Source: Rhipicephalus microplus
Taxonomy: Eukaryota > Arthropoda > Arachnida > Ixodida > Ixodidae
Length of the DNA: 64,000 bases
Direction of reading: 5' to 3'
Assembly (NCBI RefSeq): GCF_043290135.1
Contig: NC_134704.1
Span: 17,710,001-17,774,000, forward strand
This document shows positions 48,475 through 60,098 of this stretch, in pieces. The stretch's first letter is position 1. The number at the start of each line of letters is the position of its first letter. A program made the position numbers and the translations under genes. Under the pieces are notes generated by a model. It was not told where the DNA came from, searched no databases, and worked only from the letters and a program-made list of their open reading frames with translations.

Positions 48475-50096
48475 TTTATCTATTCCTTTCGAACGGCTTT
48501 TTATACTTTACTTTATCTGTGATTGATTTATCGTGTTTGTTGCAGGATGCGGCAAACACAGTAAGAACATTTGATATGCATCGTTAAAAAGTGTTGCTCA
48601 AAGGCAAGCACTCGGTTAATTACCGACAGGGCAATATAGACTGTAAGCCTGTAAGATACAATGAAATTATTACCGCCTAATTAATGCGGTAGCACAAGTC
48701 ACGTGCAGGATGCCATGAACATCATCTCTTCAGCATGCAGAATATATATGAGCCTTCGGGAAAAGCACGCTACTATGTCATTGTCGGGCTGTTCGTATGC
48801 ACCGCGTATCAACGAGGCTTGCTTAGATGCGTGCCTCGGCTTACATTAGCGGGACGTTTACGCCTGGCGTTCTTCTTAGAGGTGTCGAAATAGCAATATT
48901 GTGGCAAAAATATACGATGCCACCTAAGAAAGTTCATTTATTCAGACATCCTGTGAATAATATATCCTAACATTTTCGTGTTCGTAGTGCTGCCGCTGTT
49001 CCGCTATCCCACTTGTGCAAATGAAGAATCGCAGGCGTCTCCGCTCTGACCTTAACGTGATTTAAGGCACTAAGCTTGGGAGGCATATTTCTTTTGTATA
49101 CTATATCACATGTAGGCGTACCACGTGTTATCTCCTCAATTGCTATTAATTTTGCAAGGTGAGCACGCACATATGCTTCTGAAATACTGGAGAGCTTAGC
49201 GGCAGCTTTGCAAGGGCTCCACATGTTCAAAAGAAGGATTATGCTGCAAGTTTTTATGTTTGACCTCGTGTGGTTGTTGTTGTACCCAAGAACGCTGATA
49301 CCTTTCTAATCTTTACGTCCTGGCGCACGGTGCACTCCTGGGAGAAAATGCCTCGAATCACCGGCGTTCTTGGTGACAACAATAATGAATAAATAGTCAT
49401 ATGTTTTCATATAGTCGCTGGTGCCTGTAAGAGCTAAGGAAATAGGGAGACAGAGTAGAATGACATAAAAAAGGCGCAGTGTTTCATCGGTGAAAATGTC
49501 TTGGTTTGCTAGCTTGCATGTTGCAAGGGCATAAGGCGTAAATTAGACATAAGAAACGGCCAACAATCACAGAAATGCCCGTGTAGAGGAAAAATAGAGA
49601 GAATTACAATTTCCCAGGAGCATTTCAGTCTCTATTAAAGCATAACAACAATTACTTTGCCAACAATTACTGTTTGTGCCTTGGCTAGAGTGCATGTACT
49701 GGAAGCTTGTAGTACACTGTACCTTGGCCTAAGTGGCAACATTCAGTGGGAAAATTATATGTACTTAATTTATTATATTATTTATTTATTCATTTATTTT
49801 TTGACAATACATGATTGCCGTAGTTCAGGAAACGAAAAGCGAAACTATGAGTCACCTCATAACTCTCTGTACAGTGTGGTGCCTCTAGCATCATACCGTA
49901 CATCTTCACACAGAACGATTGCAGTAGCAAAAGAAAAAGAAACACAAGAACAGAATCACATTGTGGAGAACCAGGAGAAATTTTGCACGAAATAATGATT
50001 ACAGCAAATAAGGAAAGAAAATATGAGCAAAAAACGGAAGGGCGATGATTATGAGAAAGCTTCGAAAATGAGTAATATCTGCTCCTTTGCGTGCCA
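48475..50096. other. No gene seen; a short inverted repeat
   Basis: An imperfect inverted repeat of about 22-base arms (49276-49298 and 49359-49383, around CCAAGAACGC) is the only structure noted. Confidence 0.4.
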
Positions 50097-50325
50097 AAGT
50101 TGCCACACGATCATGATCCACGAAGTAGTGGAGGGCTCCAAAAATTTGAACTACCCAGTGTTTTTTTTAACGTGCACCGACAAGTGCACGTTACGTACAC
50201 GTTATATACAGTACGTAAACATCTAATCATCACACTTCCATTGAAATTCGGCTGCCGCTATTGGGGTCGAACCAGCAACTTCAGGTCAGCAGGTCAGCAC
50301 CCTTGCCACTGTATCACCATGACAG
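50097..50325 (-). repeat. Degenerate Ruka-like SINE, minus strand
   Basis: GTAGTGGAGGGCTCCAAAAA, TTTTTAACGTGCACC and GGTCGAACCAGCAACTTCAG, then a GTCAGCACCCTTGCCACTG segment, follow the inverted family order. A small internal expansion rich in ACGTGCAC/GTAC-type sequence lies in the middle (50173-50215). Confidence 0.65.
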
Positions 50326-51627
50326 ACAACACTGAAGGGATAACTACATATCTTATAGAAAAGTCGGGACCTTTGAACGCTATTGTTAAGTAGCCGCATT
50401 GTTAGTATGACACCATGAGACAATACGTCAGCATTTGTTACTTACCTTGTCGGAAACAATAGTCACAGTTTCCCCAACGCAATGCACCCGGTGCTTTCTG
50501 GCAGGGGGGATTTGCGTTTTTATTTGTGACGCAGTACGTAGTCGAGTTTAATGTGCCTGTTGTGGAGGGCGCAATGACAGAATAACTACCGCACATTAGT
50601 GATAGTAATTAAAAGGGATGAGATTTGCCTATAATGTTTTTGTGAAGGTTGCTTTTTTTTGCGTGTGGCCACTTCGCTTGTGTTAGACAAGGGCCGCTGG
50701 TTTTACTCCATGGTATAAGACTACGTGCCTCTTTGATAATATTTGATCATCTCGTTAAGGAATACACAATACTGTAAATCACGTTTCTGTGTTTTGTTCA
50801 CTGTCTGATACACACTTGCTAAAATTGCGGCTTTGGCGATTTGGTTGAAGCTTATAAAAGGGAAAAACAGCGCAAAATTCAGACAAGACGCAACAGCGTT
50901 TTGTCTGAGTTTAGCGCTGTTTTTCCCTCTTGATACACACAGCTGATGAGAGTTTTTTCATGGCTCTAACGCGATGCCATTTGTGTGATCGTTTACACAA
51001 TTTACCTTCTTTTTGGTCCAGGTCATCTAGTATCATTACATCTGGATGCGTATGGCAAATGAGGTTGTTCTTCGAGCTACCCAGATTGTCATTCTTTGAT
51101 TTTTGTCTTGTATTGCTCAAGAACAACCGACCATGCCTCCCATCTAAACCACGTACTGGAGTGTTTCGGTTGGTCTTGTGTGGTCACAGGGAGCGTAAGC
51201 ATGTTCCTTGCTCAGAAGTTGTTGACATCCCCTGGGCAAAGAAGTGAAGACGAGGCGGGGCGCGACCGGTTGTCATCATTCCCACCATTTCGCTTCCTTT
51301 CTTACAAAGATGCGTTAAACGCGTCCACGAGTTGCCTAATTCTTGTCCTAAGACCACTTTCCTGGCTTCTGTGACCACCAGAGCTGGTCCTAATCATCCC
51401 AGTCTCTGATTTTTATTTCCTATGACACTTGCTTTCAAGCTGACTATTGACACGCAATGAAACGAATAATCTCATAACACAGGCATAGCGGCCCCTCTAC
51501 CTCTAGCCATCAGAAATGTAAAGATTTACTTATGTTTTGAAAGTAACCGATACCTTGATGCTCGATTATAGGTTATAGCTTGCCAGTTTTTTCGTGGTAT
51601 TTTGTTGTCCTTTGACGTTTGTCTGCC
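50326..51627. other. No gene seen; one hairpin
   Basis: Contains the 50859-50929 hairpin (listed separately). The frames at 50930-51374 have no recognised domain. Confidence 0.4.
50859..50929. repeat. Hairpin with about 30-base imperfect arms
   Basis: AGGGAAAAACAGCGC...TTCAGACAAGA on the left pairs with TTTTGTCTGAG...GCGCTGTTTTTCCCT on the right around a loop of about 10 bases. A few mismatches lie in the middle of each arm. Confidence 0.8.
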
Positions 51628-52285
51628 TCGACGGAACAGTGGCCACACTGTTCAGCTGCTCATTCGAAGGTCGTGTGTTCGATCTCGGCCGTGGAGGTCG
51701 TATTTCGAAGGAGGTGAAATGGTAGAGGCCTGTGTACTATGTGATGGCAGTGCACGTTCAACGACACCAGATGTTTGAAATTTCTGGAGCCCTCCACTGC
51801 AGTGATAAGGGCTGCAGCGCGAGCACGAAGGTGCTAGAAGAAACGTGAAACGAAAGGCGAGGCAATGGAAGCAAAGAGGACAACACGAGCGCTGTCACTT
51901 GTCTCCAGCACTCAAACCGGATGATCTTGCACATCCTTTTTGCGTGTCCTCAGGACGGAGCTAAAACCCTGCACAAGTTGCGAACTTCTTCCGGACATGT
52001 CCCTTGCTGAATATTCCACGACGCTGCGCGTGCTCGACATAAACACACTGCAATCCACGAAACCAAAGTGGCTGGGTCTTGAGCATACGGGTCCAGCGCC
52101 CGTGTTGTCCTCTTTGCTTTCCTTGCCTCGCCTTTCGTTTCACGTTTCTTCTAGCACCTTCGTGCTCGCGCTGCAGCCCTTATCACCATGGATTCTAACC
52201 AACTAGCCAGAATAGCCGTTCTCCACTGCAGTGTGTATCATGATCATATCGTGGTTTCTCGACGTATAACCTCTTATTAATTGAT
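51628..52285 (+). repeat. Degenerate Ruka-like SINE split by an insertion
   Basis: The left part 51628-51804 has the tRNA-like head (B-box GTGTTCGATCTC), then GCACGTTCAACGACACCAG and the GGAGCCCTCCACTGCAGTG segment. The right part 52221-52285 resumes with CTCCACTGCAGTG, then ATCATATCGTGGTTTCTCGAC, the family 3' end. The 13-base overlap CTCCACTGCAGTG is the target duplication of the inserted element 51805-52220. Confidence 0.8.
51805..52220 (+). mobile_element. Hairpin-armed retroposon inserted in a SINE
   Basis: A 416-bp insertion flanked by a 13-bp duplication (51792-51804 and 52221-52233). Its left arm (51802-51894) and right arm (52094-52186) are inverted copies matching at 90 of 93 positions. 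A 34-base tail after the right arm contains CTAACCAACTAGCCAG. The central ~200 bases have no recognised coding sequence. The long duplication and unpaired 3' tail fit target-primed retroposition better than cut-and-paste transposition of a TIR element. Confidence 0.85.
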
Positions 52286-54472
52286 AACTATTCCTTGACG
52301 CTTGGCCTCGCTCACCATAATTACGTTCGCTTCTTAGGTGGGCCTTCCCTAGCGCAAGTGATCATTGTGGGTGATTCGTTGTCCTGTACGACCACTAAAT
52401 TTAGATACCTGCATACGTCGGCATAATCTCTACTACCTTCAAACAAGGGGAGGGGCTGCTTCTCACCTCTGACCCACAAGTACAGCTTGCACTCCTGGGT
52501 CCCGTTAGGCAGGCAGCAGTAGCCAGTGGAGTCCCGAACTTGCCCTTCCTTCTCCCTCCCAAATCGAGGTTATGATCGACTCCGTAATTCGAAGCCTCAT
52601 CAATAAATTTACCTGCGCTGAAGTTTTCCCTAATTGAAGCCTTTAGGTAGTTGCCATTCATTCAGTATACATACCAGATAAGCACGCATTTGGCTGTTTT
52701 AACTGACAGTAGGTAGAAGCAAGAAGATACTTTCCAGGTGCACTTTGCGTTGTTCGAGTGTCACGATTACCCGAAATGTGAAAGGAGTTGCCACAGTTTA
52801 CTTCCATTGGCATCTTGTCTTTCGCTTGCTTCAAGGTTTATATGAATTTTGGGTGAATTATTGGCGTCTAGGAGTGAACTTCTGTTGCGAGCTTTTTAAC
52901 ATACCGCCGACCACAAGGAACGGACACTGTCAGACCGAGAGCTTATTTTTCTCTGTAAATACGTGTGCGTAGGGCACAGTTGGCCATGAACTTCTCTGAC
53001 GTGGTTATTATAGATGACTGTCATGGAGGCAATACAGTGGCCTAGTCTTTGTCCCAACTCCCCTCCCAAACACACGCTTTGCTCCTACACCATTCTTAAA
53101 CTCGTCGGAAACCTTGTGGCGACAAACATCCGAAGACTCTTTACTTGATCCATGTTTGTAAAAATGCTTTCTCCATTCTTATAAAGCCTAAGCGAAGGCC
53201 ACCAGAATGTGCTGGTGTACCCCGAAACACGGAAAGCTAGCCTTGTCGGCTAACACGCGCGCTGCCCTCGTTAGGCTACAAGGTCAGGCCTCCCGATCGA
53301 TTGCCGCGTTCCTTGTTTGCAGTCTCATTTAGCATTATTTGTGCGCAGCAGTCGCTGTGCTGTAAGAAAGTTCAATAGCGTCGACAATGTTGCCGCCTTG
53401 TTGCCACTGCACTTGGTAACGCGAGACAAAAGACATCTATGAACGTTTGTTCTGCTTGACGGAATTGTTGCCTCTCGTCAAAGCAGCATGAAGGTGTAAT
53501 GTAGATATCACTTTCCGATGCAGTAAATTGGTAATAACGCTACAAACGGCATCATGCTTACATCCTTAACAAGAACTTAATAAAACAGAAAAGCATGACA
53601 GAAGAAATGCTACGGTACACGATATTGTTCTGCAAAATTCACGTTGTCCTTCCCATGTAGGTATCCCAGTGCCCCCGTATGCTGCATGTTAGCATCTGCC
53701 ATCAAGTATTCAGCACACTGCTAAGCCAATTAAACCTGCAAGCCTCGTTGACCTGCGATATTCACCTCGCACTCTTCCTTTTGCACGCATTGGCGCTGAT
53801 CTGAAAGCTGACAACAGATGTACCGTTTCGTTTCGCCAGGTAAGTGCACTCCCAATTGCGACGTTTATGTAAGTGCGGTACTGTCTCACACGGCTAATCA
53901 ATTCATGAAGTGTGCGATCGACAACGCTAACGTAAAGATGTCACGACGATTACAAGACAGATCACGAAACCGCGACCTATAGCTTATAGTTGTGTTTCTG
54001 TCAGTTAATGAGTCGGGGCTTGCTTGGGAGTGCTGCACGGAATTGTCGAAGCTCGATACTCGTGCAACGTGGCACACAAGCGTACTTCGCAAGCGTAGCT
54101 GGTGGCAACAATAGCTTAACGCTCTCGTTGACGCCTTAGGTGTAGAAGTGTAGAAGGTGCTTCGAGCCGTTAACGCCACTTCATATTGGTTATCAGAGAA
54201 GGGGAAACGTTGAGCTTCCAGTTCGGTAGACCGCGGGTGAAACAAAACGCTTGAGCGTGTCTGCTATCGCAAATCGTCTTACGCCAGAGCTCCGCCACTT
54301 ATTGGCCGCCTTCCGGTTCGCCGCTCCTTTGTGCTGTTTGTAGCGCCGCTTTTCTTTCTTAATGTCGGATTTTTGTCAGCATCGTAATGTGGTGGTAGCA
54401 TTCATCAAAGCATTGTTTCGCTAGTTCTTGCTTAATAATTACTTAGGCGCAAGTAAGCCTTACAAAACGCCA

Positions 54473-54474
<2 letters not shown>
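52286..54474. other. No gene seen
   Basis: Slightly more GC-rich than most of the window between 53700 and 54350, with frames on the minus strand up to 115 codons (53898-54245). None has a motif or splice context I could defend. Confidence 0.4.

Positions 54475-54527
<53 letters not shown>
54475..54527. repeat. AT microsatellite
   Basis: A pure AT dinucleotide tract of about 53 bases. Confidence 0.95.
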
Positions 54528-54529
<2 letters not shown>

Positions 54530-54810
54530 CTGGTGACATTATTGACACTCTGTGAAATGTCGGCAGATCACGGAGGCACGGGAAGATGACGAGAGGTGCA
54601 GAAAGATTTCAGTGCCTTCGATCTCGGGGGATGTGCCAAATCACGGTGAGCACAGGAATCTTTTAGGGTGAGGGAGAAAGTTCTATACAATGCACTAAGA
54701 CAACACAACAACAACGAAAAGCATACCTTTCGCCTTCAAATTGTCTAGGTGAGATACTATGTAACGTTTTGTTACTTTTCGTGTTACATGGTTACTTTTC
54801 AAAATTTTCG

Positions 54811-55032
54811 TGTGCGCTGCGGTTGAGCGGTGGTCAGGGTGCTCGACTGCTGAACCGCAGGTCGCGGGTTCAATTCAGGCCACGGTGATGGCATTTTTAT
54901 GGAATGGCAGAGGAGCGTGCCGTCTTCGAAGTCAATGCGCGGTAAAGCACACCAGATGCTCGATATTTCTGAAGCCCTCCACTACGGCGTCTCTCACAAT
55001 CATATAGTGGTTTCGGAACGTAACAACCCAGG
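54811..55032 (+). repeat. Diverged Ruka-like SINE
   Basis: The head GGTTGAGCGGTGGTCAGGG continues to TCGACTGCTGAACCGCAGG with B-box GGGTTCAATTC. The body has GGTAAAGCACACCAGATG and GAAGCCCTCCACTACGGCG, and the 3' segment is GTGGTTTCGGAACGTAACAA. It covers the whole element with moderate divergence. No target duplication was identified. Confidence 0.8.
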
Positions 55033-55335
55033 GATTGTAAAAAATTCTACGTATTGAACGGAAGCTGCTGTATATTGGTTACCTCTCCAGTGGTAATTTC
55101 TTATTGACCAGGCGGTCCTGTCGCATGATGCCTATGCAAGTATTTTATGAGAAATAAAAAGGATATTTTACTAGGCAGATTTTTAGAACACAAAAATTAA
55201 AAAAAATCATTTCAGTAATGGAGTTGATTGGGCTAATACATGGTGCGAATTCAAAAGCAAGGCTCCTTGTTTCGACATGTAATTCCGAATACTTGCTAAA
55301 CCAAGATGGGTACGACAGATGAAAACACGTAGCGA

Positions 55336-55473
55336 GGTAATCAGGGTGAACAGTGGAAGTGCCTCAGACAGGCTGGCCGGCGTTTCGATAGTCAAAGATA
55401 GGTCCAAGATAGGTCCTCCTGTCGCAAGTCGGCCAGCCTGTCTGAGGCACTTGCGCTGTTCACCCTGATTACC
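55336..55473. repeat. Inverted repeat with 44-bp arms
   Basis: Arms 55336-55379 and 55430-55473 pair at 42 of 44 positions around a 50-base loop. The loop has a direct repeat (AGATAGGTCCA, then AGATAGGTCC). Near the loop the minus strand has CTATCGAAACGCCGGCC, echoing the GAAACG motif of the 46867-47024 palindrome. Confidence 0.88.
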
Positions 55474-57884
55474 CCACTACAAGTACTTACAAGTAAGATT
55501 GCTTGAGGCTCGGTAAACCTTTCCTATTTGTTTATTTTTCTTGCGTTTACTGTTTTCTTTCCATCGTTTCTTTATTTTTTCTTTCTTGGCCACGCTAATG
55601 AAACTTGGAAGTTGGGAAGGCTTCGTAGTGTACGGGCTCAGAACCCGAGCAGCAACTCACAACAGTAGTCTCGTGGGAGTTACCAGCTAGGACCCTCGCC
55701 ATTGTTTCCTCTTCCGACCAAATGCACACTGGCAGCAACAATGAGATTAAGGGATGATAAAAGATTAAGCTTCTGCTTCCATAGTTTTGCGGCCTTCATA
55801 TTCTTGACTAAAGAGAGGAGTGACAACCCCCACCCTCTAACCATATAAAGTGGGATGGGGCAAAATCTGCCCCGCACATTTACTTAATAGAACTTGGTGG
55901 GGGGTGGTGCTGAAATGAAGCTTTGCTCCTCTTGATATGCATTCCTGCTGCATCCTGCACATACCTATACACTCAACTACTCAGAGCCATCGACAAATCC
56001 GCTATTAGAGAACGCCAAACGTTTACCAGCGAATGTGATGATCCCTAAACTGATGATATCTGCAAGAAAAACGCAAATGAGCCCAGAAAAATTCGACGAG
56101 TGGCTAGAACATTTCACAGGTCACTTGGCAAGAAAAAAAAACAAATCCGCCTAATATAAGCGGGACTAGCAACTCTTCCCGAGGTGTCACTCCTTTTTCA
56201 GTGCACTGCTACCACTGACTAATATAAATCAATCAATCAATTAATAAAATATTACACTTACTTGGGTACAGATAAGATGCCAGAAAATATGTACAGAAAA
56301 GATGTTAAAAATATAACAAGCGTTTCTGCCCCCGTAGAGAGCAGAATTGTCCGTTATATTTTTAAAGCATTTTTAGGTTCTCGTCCTTATTATACGTTTT
56401 GACCCCTAATATTCCTGAGCAGACAAGTTTTCGACAATATCTCGATCTTTGTTTTAAATTTCAAGTGTGTTTCAACAGTAGTAAGGAGTGACCACATGCG
56501 TGATTCTGAAGGCTGCTCTGAAACCCTTTCGTGCACTAACTAATGCTTGTTGCCACTGTAGACGTACACACCAACAATGCGCTTATCTCGTACAATATAT
56601 CCACTTGACCGAATACTGCGTTCAAAATAATCTGCATTGTGCCCTATCTCTATAGCACTTCTAACGTTGCCCCCAGCAACAGTGCATCTTCAGCACCAAG
56701 ATGGAGGAACAGTATATAGGCAAACCAGTACAAGCGAGATGCAAACTACTGGGTGCGTGGTTCGCTAAGGCATTCTTTCGGGTCACGGAAGCTTATTTCT
56801 CTGCTGCGGATATGCCCCTCATATAAAATTCGTCCAGTGACGAAACGCGAAATGAATGCAAAAGGTGCATCGATTGCCGTAATGGTAGGCGCACAATGAC
56901 GCGCAAAACACACGCGGAAACACAAACAAATTGGTGCACACGTGCAGTACCTTTATACGCTAGCATTATGGGACACGCGGGCCAACCGGCGAGCGTGAAG
57001 GGCACGGATGCACGGTGTGGCGACGCTTTTAGGCCAGCCTGGCATGACTGATCGTCCGCGCCGCAGCGGCCAACCTCGGACCCTTCCTTGGATATACATC
57101 TGAGCACGCGACGTCGTCTGCAGCTGGCGCGACGTGAAAGTGGGTGCGCTTGTGTACATCCTGCACTCGGAGCAAACCTTTCAGTGGTTTGCAATGCGCA
57201 TGACAAAGTGTGTTGGAGCGCCACTTGGTTTCGTATTCGTGCCCAGCCATCGAATCGAAAAATTGCGCTTATGGCCTGTGAAGTTTGGACACGCTGTTCC
57301 CGTTTTTGTACATTAGGCGTGAAAATTTTTATAGACCACTTTTGTTTGGAAACCTTGGATTTAACCAGCGTTCTGTGACTATTCTGTCGTACTGCAGGGC
57401 ACACATTGTCAGCCCGTTTTCGAACGGGCCGGAAATCTCTACAAGGATGCCTGCCGAAGCATCATGAATATTTATCCCAATCTTGTGTCGACTTGTCTCC
57501 AAGGCATTTGAGGCGGACTGTGCATGTTGCGATCAAGGTATGACAGGCATCGGAGACGGTTTTGACTAATTTCGCAGCTATGAAAAAATCTTCGAAGACA
57601 AGTTAGGCAATGCATGAAAAGTCGTAATGAACGCGTGTATTCAACATCATGCCAACTCGCTTCAACATTGGAAGCCGAGGAAGTTACGTACTGCTGTTCT
57701 ATTTAAACACCTTATTCGTACATGCTTGTAAAAACGTAAGTTTGCTTAAACATGAAACTTGAATAATGCTTTCTCGTGAGTGCAGACAGCCTTAGGACCG
57801 AGTTTCGCGTTTTCTGCCGTCGTGTATGGGAACTAATATACAGAGGCATTACAATACACAGCCATATACATAGGCGTCTGTACT
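55474..57884. other. No gene seen; GC-richer island at about 56790-57410
   Basis: The island has overlapping open frames on both strands, the longest 203 codons on the minus strand (56793-57404). No domain, signal peptide or repeat is recognised. Frames on both strands in a GC-rich block are expected by chance, so I do not call a gene. Confidence 0.4.
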
Positions 57885-57927
57885 TTGCCGCAAGAAAGAA
57901 ACGAAATGGATATATCGTATCGAAGAA

Positions 57928-58072
57928 TTAAAGAAAGAAAAAAAGAGAGAAAGAAAAAACGAGAAAAAATGAAAGAAAAAAGAAAGAAAGAAAGAAAGAA
58001 AGAAGGAAGGAAGGAAGAAAGAAAGGAAAAAGGAAGGAAAGAAAGAAAGAAAGAAAGAAACAAGGAAAGAAA
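57928..58072. repeat. GAAA/GGAA purine microsatellite
   Basis: Imperfect AAAG and AAGG units. The Phe/Leu/Ser-rich and Lys/Glu/Arg-rich frames over it are products of the array. Confidence 0.9.
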
Positions 58073-59846
58073 GATAATGAATCAACGTCAACCATTTGGT
58101 TTTGTTCCTTGAAACTAAAAATGAATGAGTGAATCAGTAAACGAGACTTAAAAGATGATTAGTGCTTGGTTGTTCTGGAGATGTTTGCGTGTAGTATTGT
58201 GAATACTAACAACAATCTTCGTTAACTCGCACGGCTCCTTAGTTAACTCACATGTCTCACGCCTTGGGCCTTACCGATCATTTACCATATTTGATTTCCT
58301 ATGCTGTCAACTTCGTAAAAACTTACAGTACATGGCCCCGTCAGAAATGGACACATTTGATGCGAATTCGATTCAAAGAAAAAAACTGAATAAAAAATGA
58401 AGCACCTGGCTTTCAGCCGTGCAAAAGCAGAAAAGTTCGGCACACCCTATTTAAGCGCAGCTCACCGCAAATCTTCCATCTCGCATAAAAGCTCCCAAGG
58501 CGTCTATAAAAGGCTTAACTTGTGAAGAAGTTGGGTCTCAGCTGGCAATGAAAGCTGATCGAAGTAGACTGCTGGAACTCACTGATAGACACTATATTCT
58601 GCTTTCAAATGGCACACTAAGAACCTCTACTTCGTGGTTCCGTCGGTGTTAATTGAAAAAAACGAGGCTTTGAGATCTTGTGTACGCAGAGGAGTGCTGA
58701 ACTTCCCGAGTGGCCACGGATAGGGCCAACTCAGTTAGAAGTGGTCACTGTGATCCTCGCTTCGTTATCCGCATTAACCGCGGCATTTATATAGAGTAAG
58801 GCGTCGGAAAATTCTGTTCACTGCGATAAGCACGATTGTCGAGTGGGGCGAGCATGGTGCAGCGGCGCTAATTTTCTTATCGTTTATTCACTCTGTTGTG
58901 CGGGAATTCTGACAGATTTGTGCACTACATTGAATTCATTATTTGTCATCGGTATAACTGCACAGGTTGTCGAGGAGGCCTTTGATGCAGCCGAGAGGCT
59001 TAGCCTTTCAGTCTCTACACTGCAGTGACCCTCTGCGTCTTGAGAAACGCTTTGCAGGACCGAAAGTTCTCCACGCTTTACTGTTTCACGGGATATTTTG
59101 AAGCTGCAGTTTCAAAGCACTTTGTTTAACGGTAACCACTCGCACGTGCCAACTCCAGCCGTTATCCAGCGTCCAGATGTTCGCTTCAAGGCTGTAGACC
59201 TCTCACCATCACTTGCAGCTTTCTGCTTTCGTCGTTTCCTATATCTAAGGCTGATTTTAAAATTCGTATTTAATGAAAACTAATATGAGATCTTCTTCTG
59301 AGGTTCAAAGGAGGTAGTATAAAAGAATGGCATTAAGCCGCGAATGCCGCAATAAAATTCTAAGGGCCCCACGTGTCTGAATGGGCTTTGCTATTTTGTG
59401 TCTTGCGGTCATCAGTGCTCGTTCCACCTCGCGCCATCGCAGCTATGCTAGTGGAAACGAGTTTTTTCACGCGGAGGACTCACATGCGCGTTGTATCAAG
59501 AGTGGGAAGTTCAAAATAAAGATCTATAAAGTATGGACGGAAAAAAATTATTCCATCATTATATTGCATTAATACTATACATACAAGCGGGGGGAGGGGG
59601 GGACAGAAGTTCTCTGGCTACTATCCCATATAATGTTATAGAAGCACGGCTTGCGAACATTTGACCGATTTTGTACACTCTGAAACTCAAGCTTCAGCTG
59701 ACGTGGTAAAGCCATCTGCTGCCATTTACTTAAGGCCATGTGTGAATGTGATATACGACAGTAAAAGCCGTGACTCATTTTGAAATCAGGACACCATAAT
59801 AGAGGCGTAAGACTCTGAGTGATGAGGTGCAGTAGCAAGATTATAC
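58073..59846. other. No gene seen
   Basis: Unannotated DNA up to the second gypsy LTR. A G-run lies at 59589-59602. Nothing else is supported. Confidence 0.4.
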
Positions 59847-59987
59847 TGTAACAGACTAGAAAAAGGTAGAGAAGAGAAGCAGAGGAAGACGAAGTGTCTT
59901 GGCACGACCCCAGTGTGCTGCCGCAAACGACCATCGTTGTTCACCTCCTGTAAATAAAAAACCATCTTATCACAGCTCGCTGTTACA
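59847..59987 (+). repeat. 5' LTR (141 bp)
   Basis: Bounded by perfect 8-bp inverted termini TGTAACAG and CTGTTACA. An AATAAA lies at 59953-59958, 30 bases before the end. There is no clear TATA box. The second LTR is outside the window, so the boundaries rest on the inverted termini and the adjacent primer-binding site. Confidence 0.75.
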
Positions 59988-59991
59988 GTTG

Positions 59992-60008
59992 TGGTGGACG
60001 TGCTGGGT
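59992..60008 (+). other. Primer-binding site
   Basis: TGGTGGACGTGCTGGGT begins four bases after the LTR. It matches the site of the minus-strand gypsy element at 11 of the first 12 positions (C instead of G at position 8). Confidence 0.75.
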
Positions 60009-60098
60009 AATCGACACCCGAAGACGGAAGGTGAACCGCAAGTTCTTCGACGGAGCCGTCGCATTGCTGGACTTCCACCAAATCCATCTGGTCTGGAC

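Noticed and set aside
49276..49383. Inverted repeat of about 22-base arms as a TIR element
   Set aside because: The arms are imperfect and short, and no target duplication or second copy was found; noted only in the gap description.
57833..58112. Phe/Leu/Ser-rich 'membrane-like' frames and a Lys/Arg/Glu-rich frame
   Set aside because: All three come from the GAAA/GGAA microsatellite read in different frames and strands.
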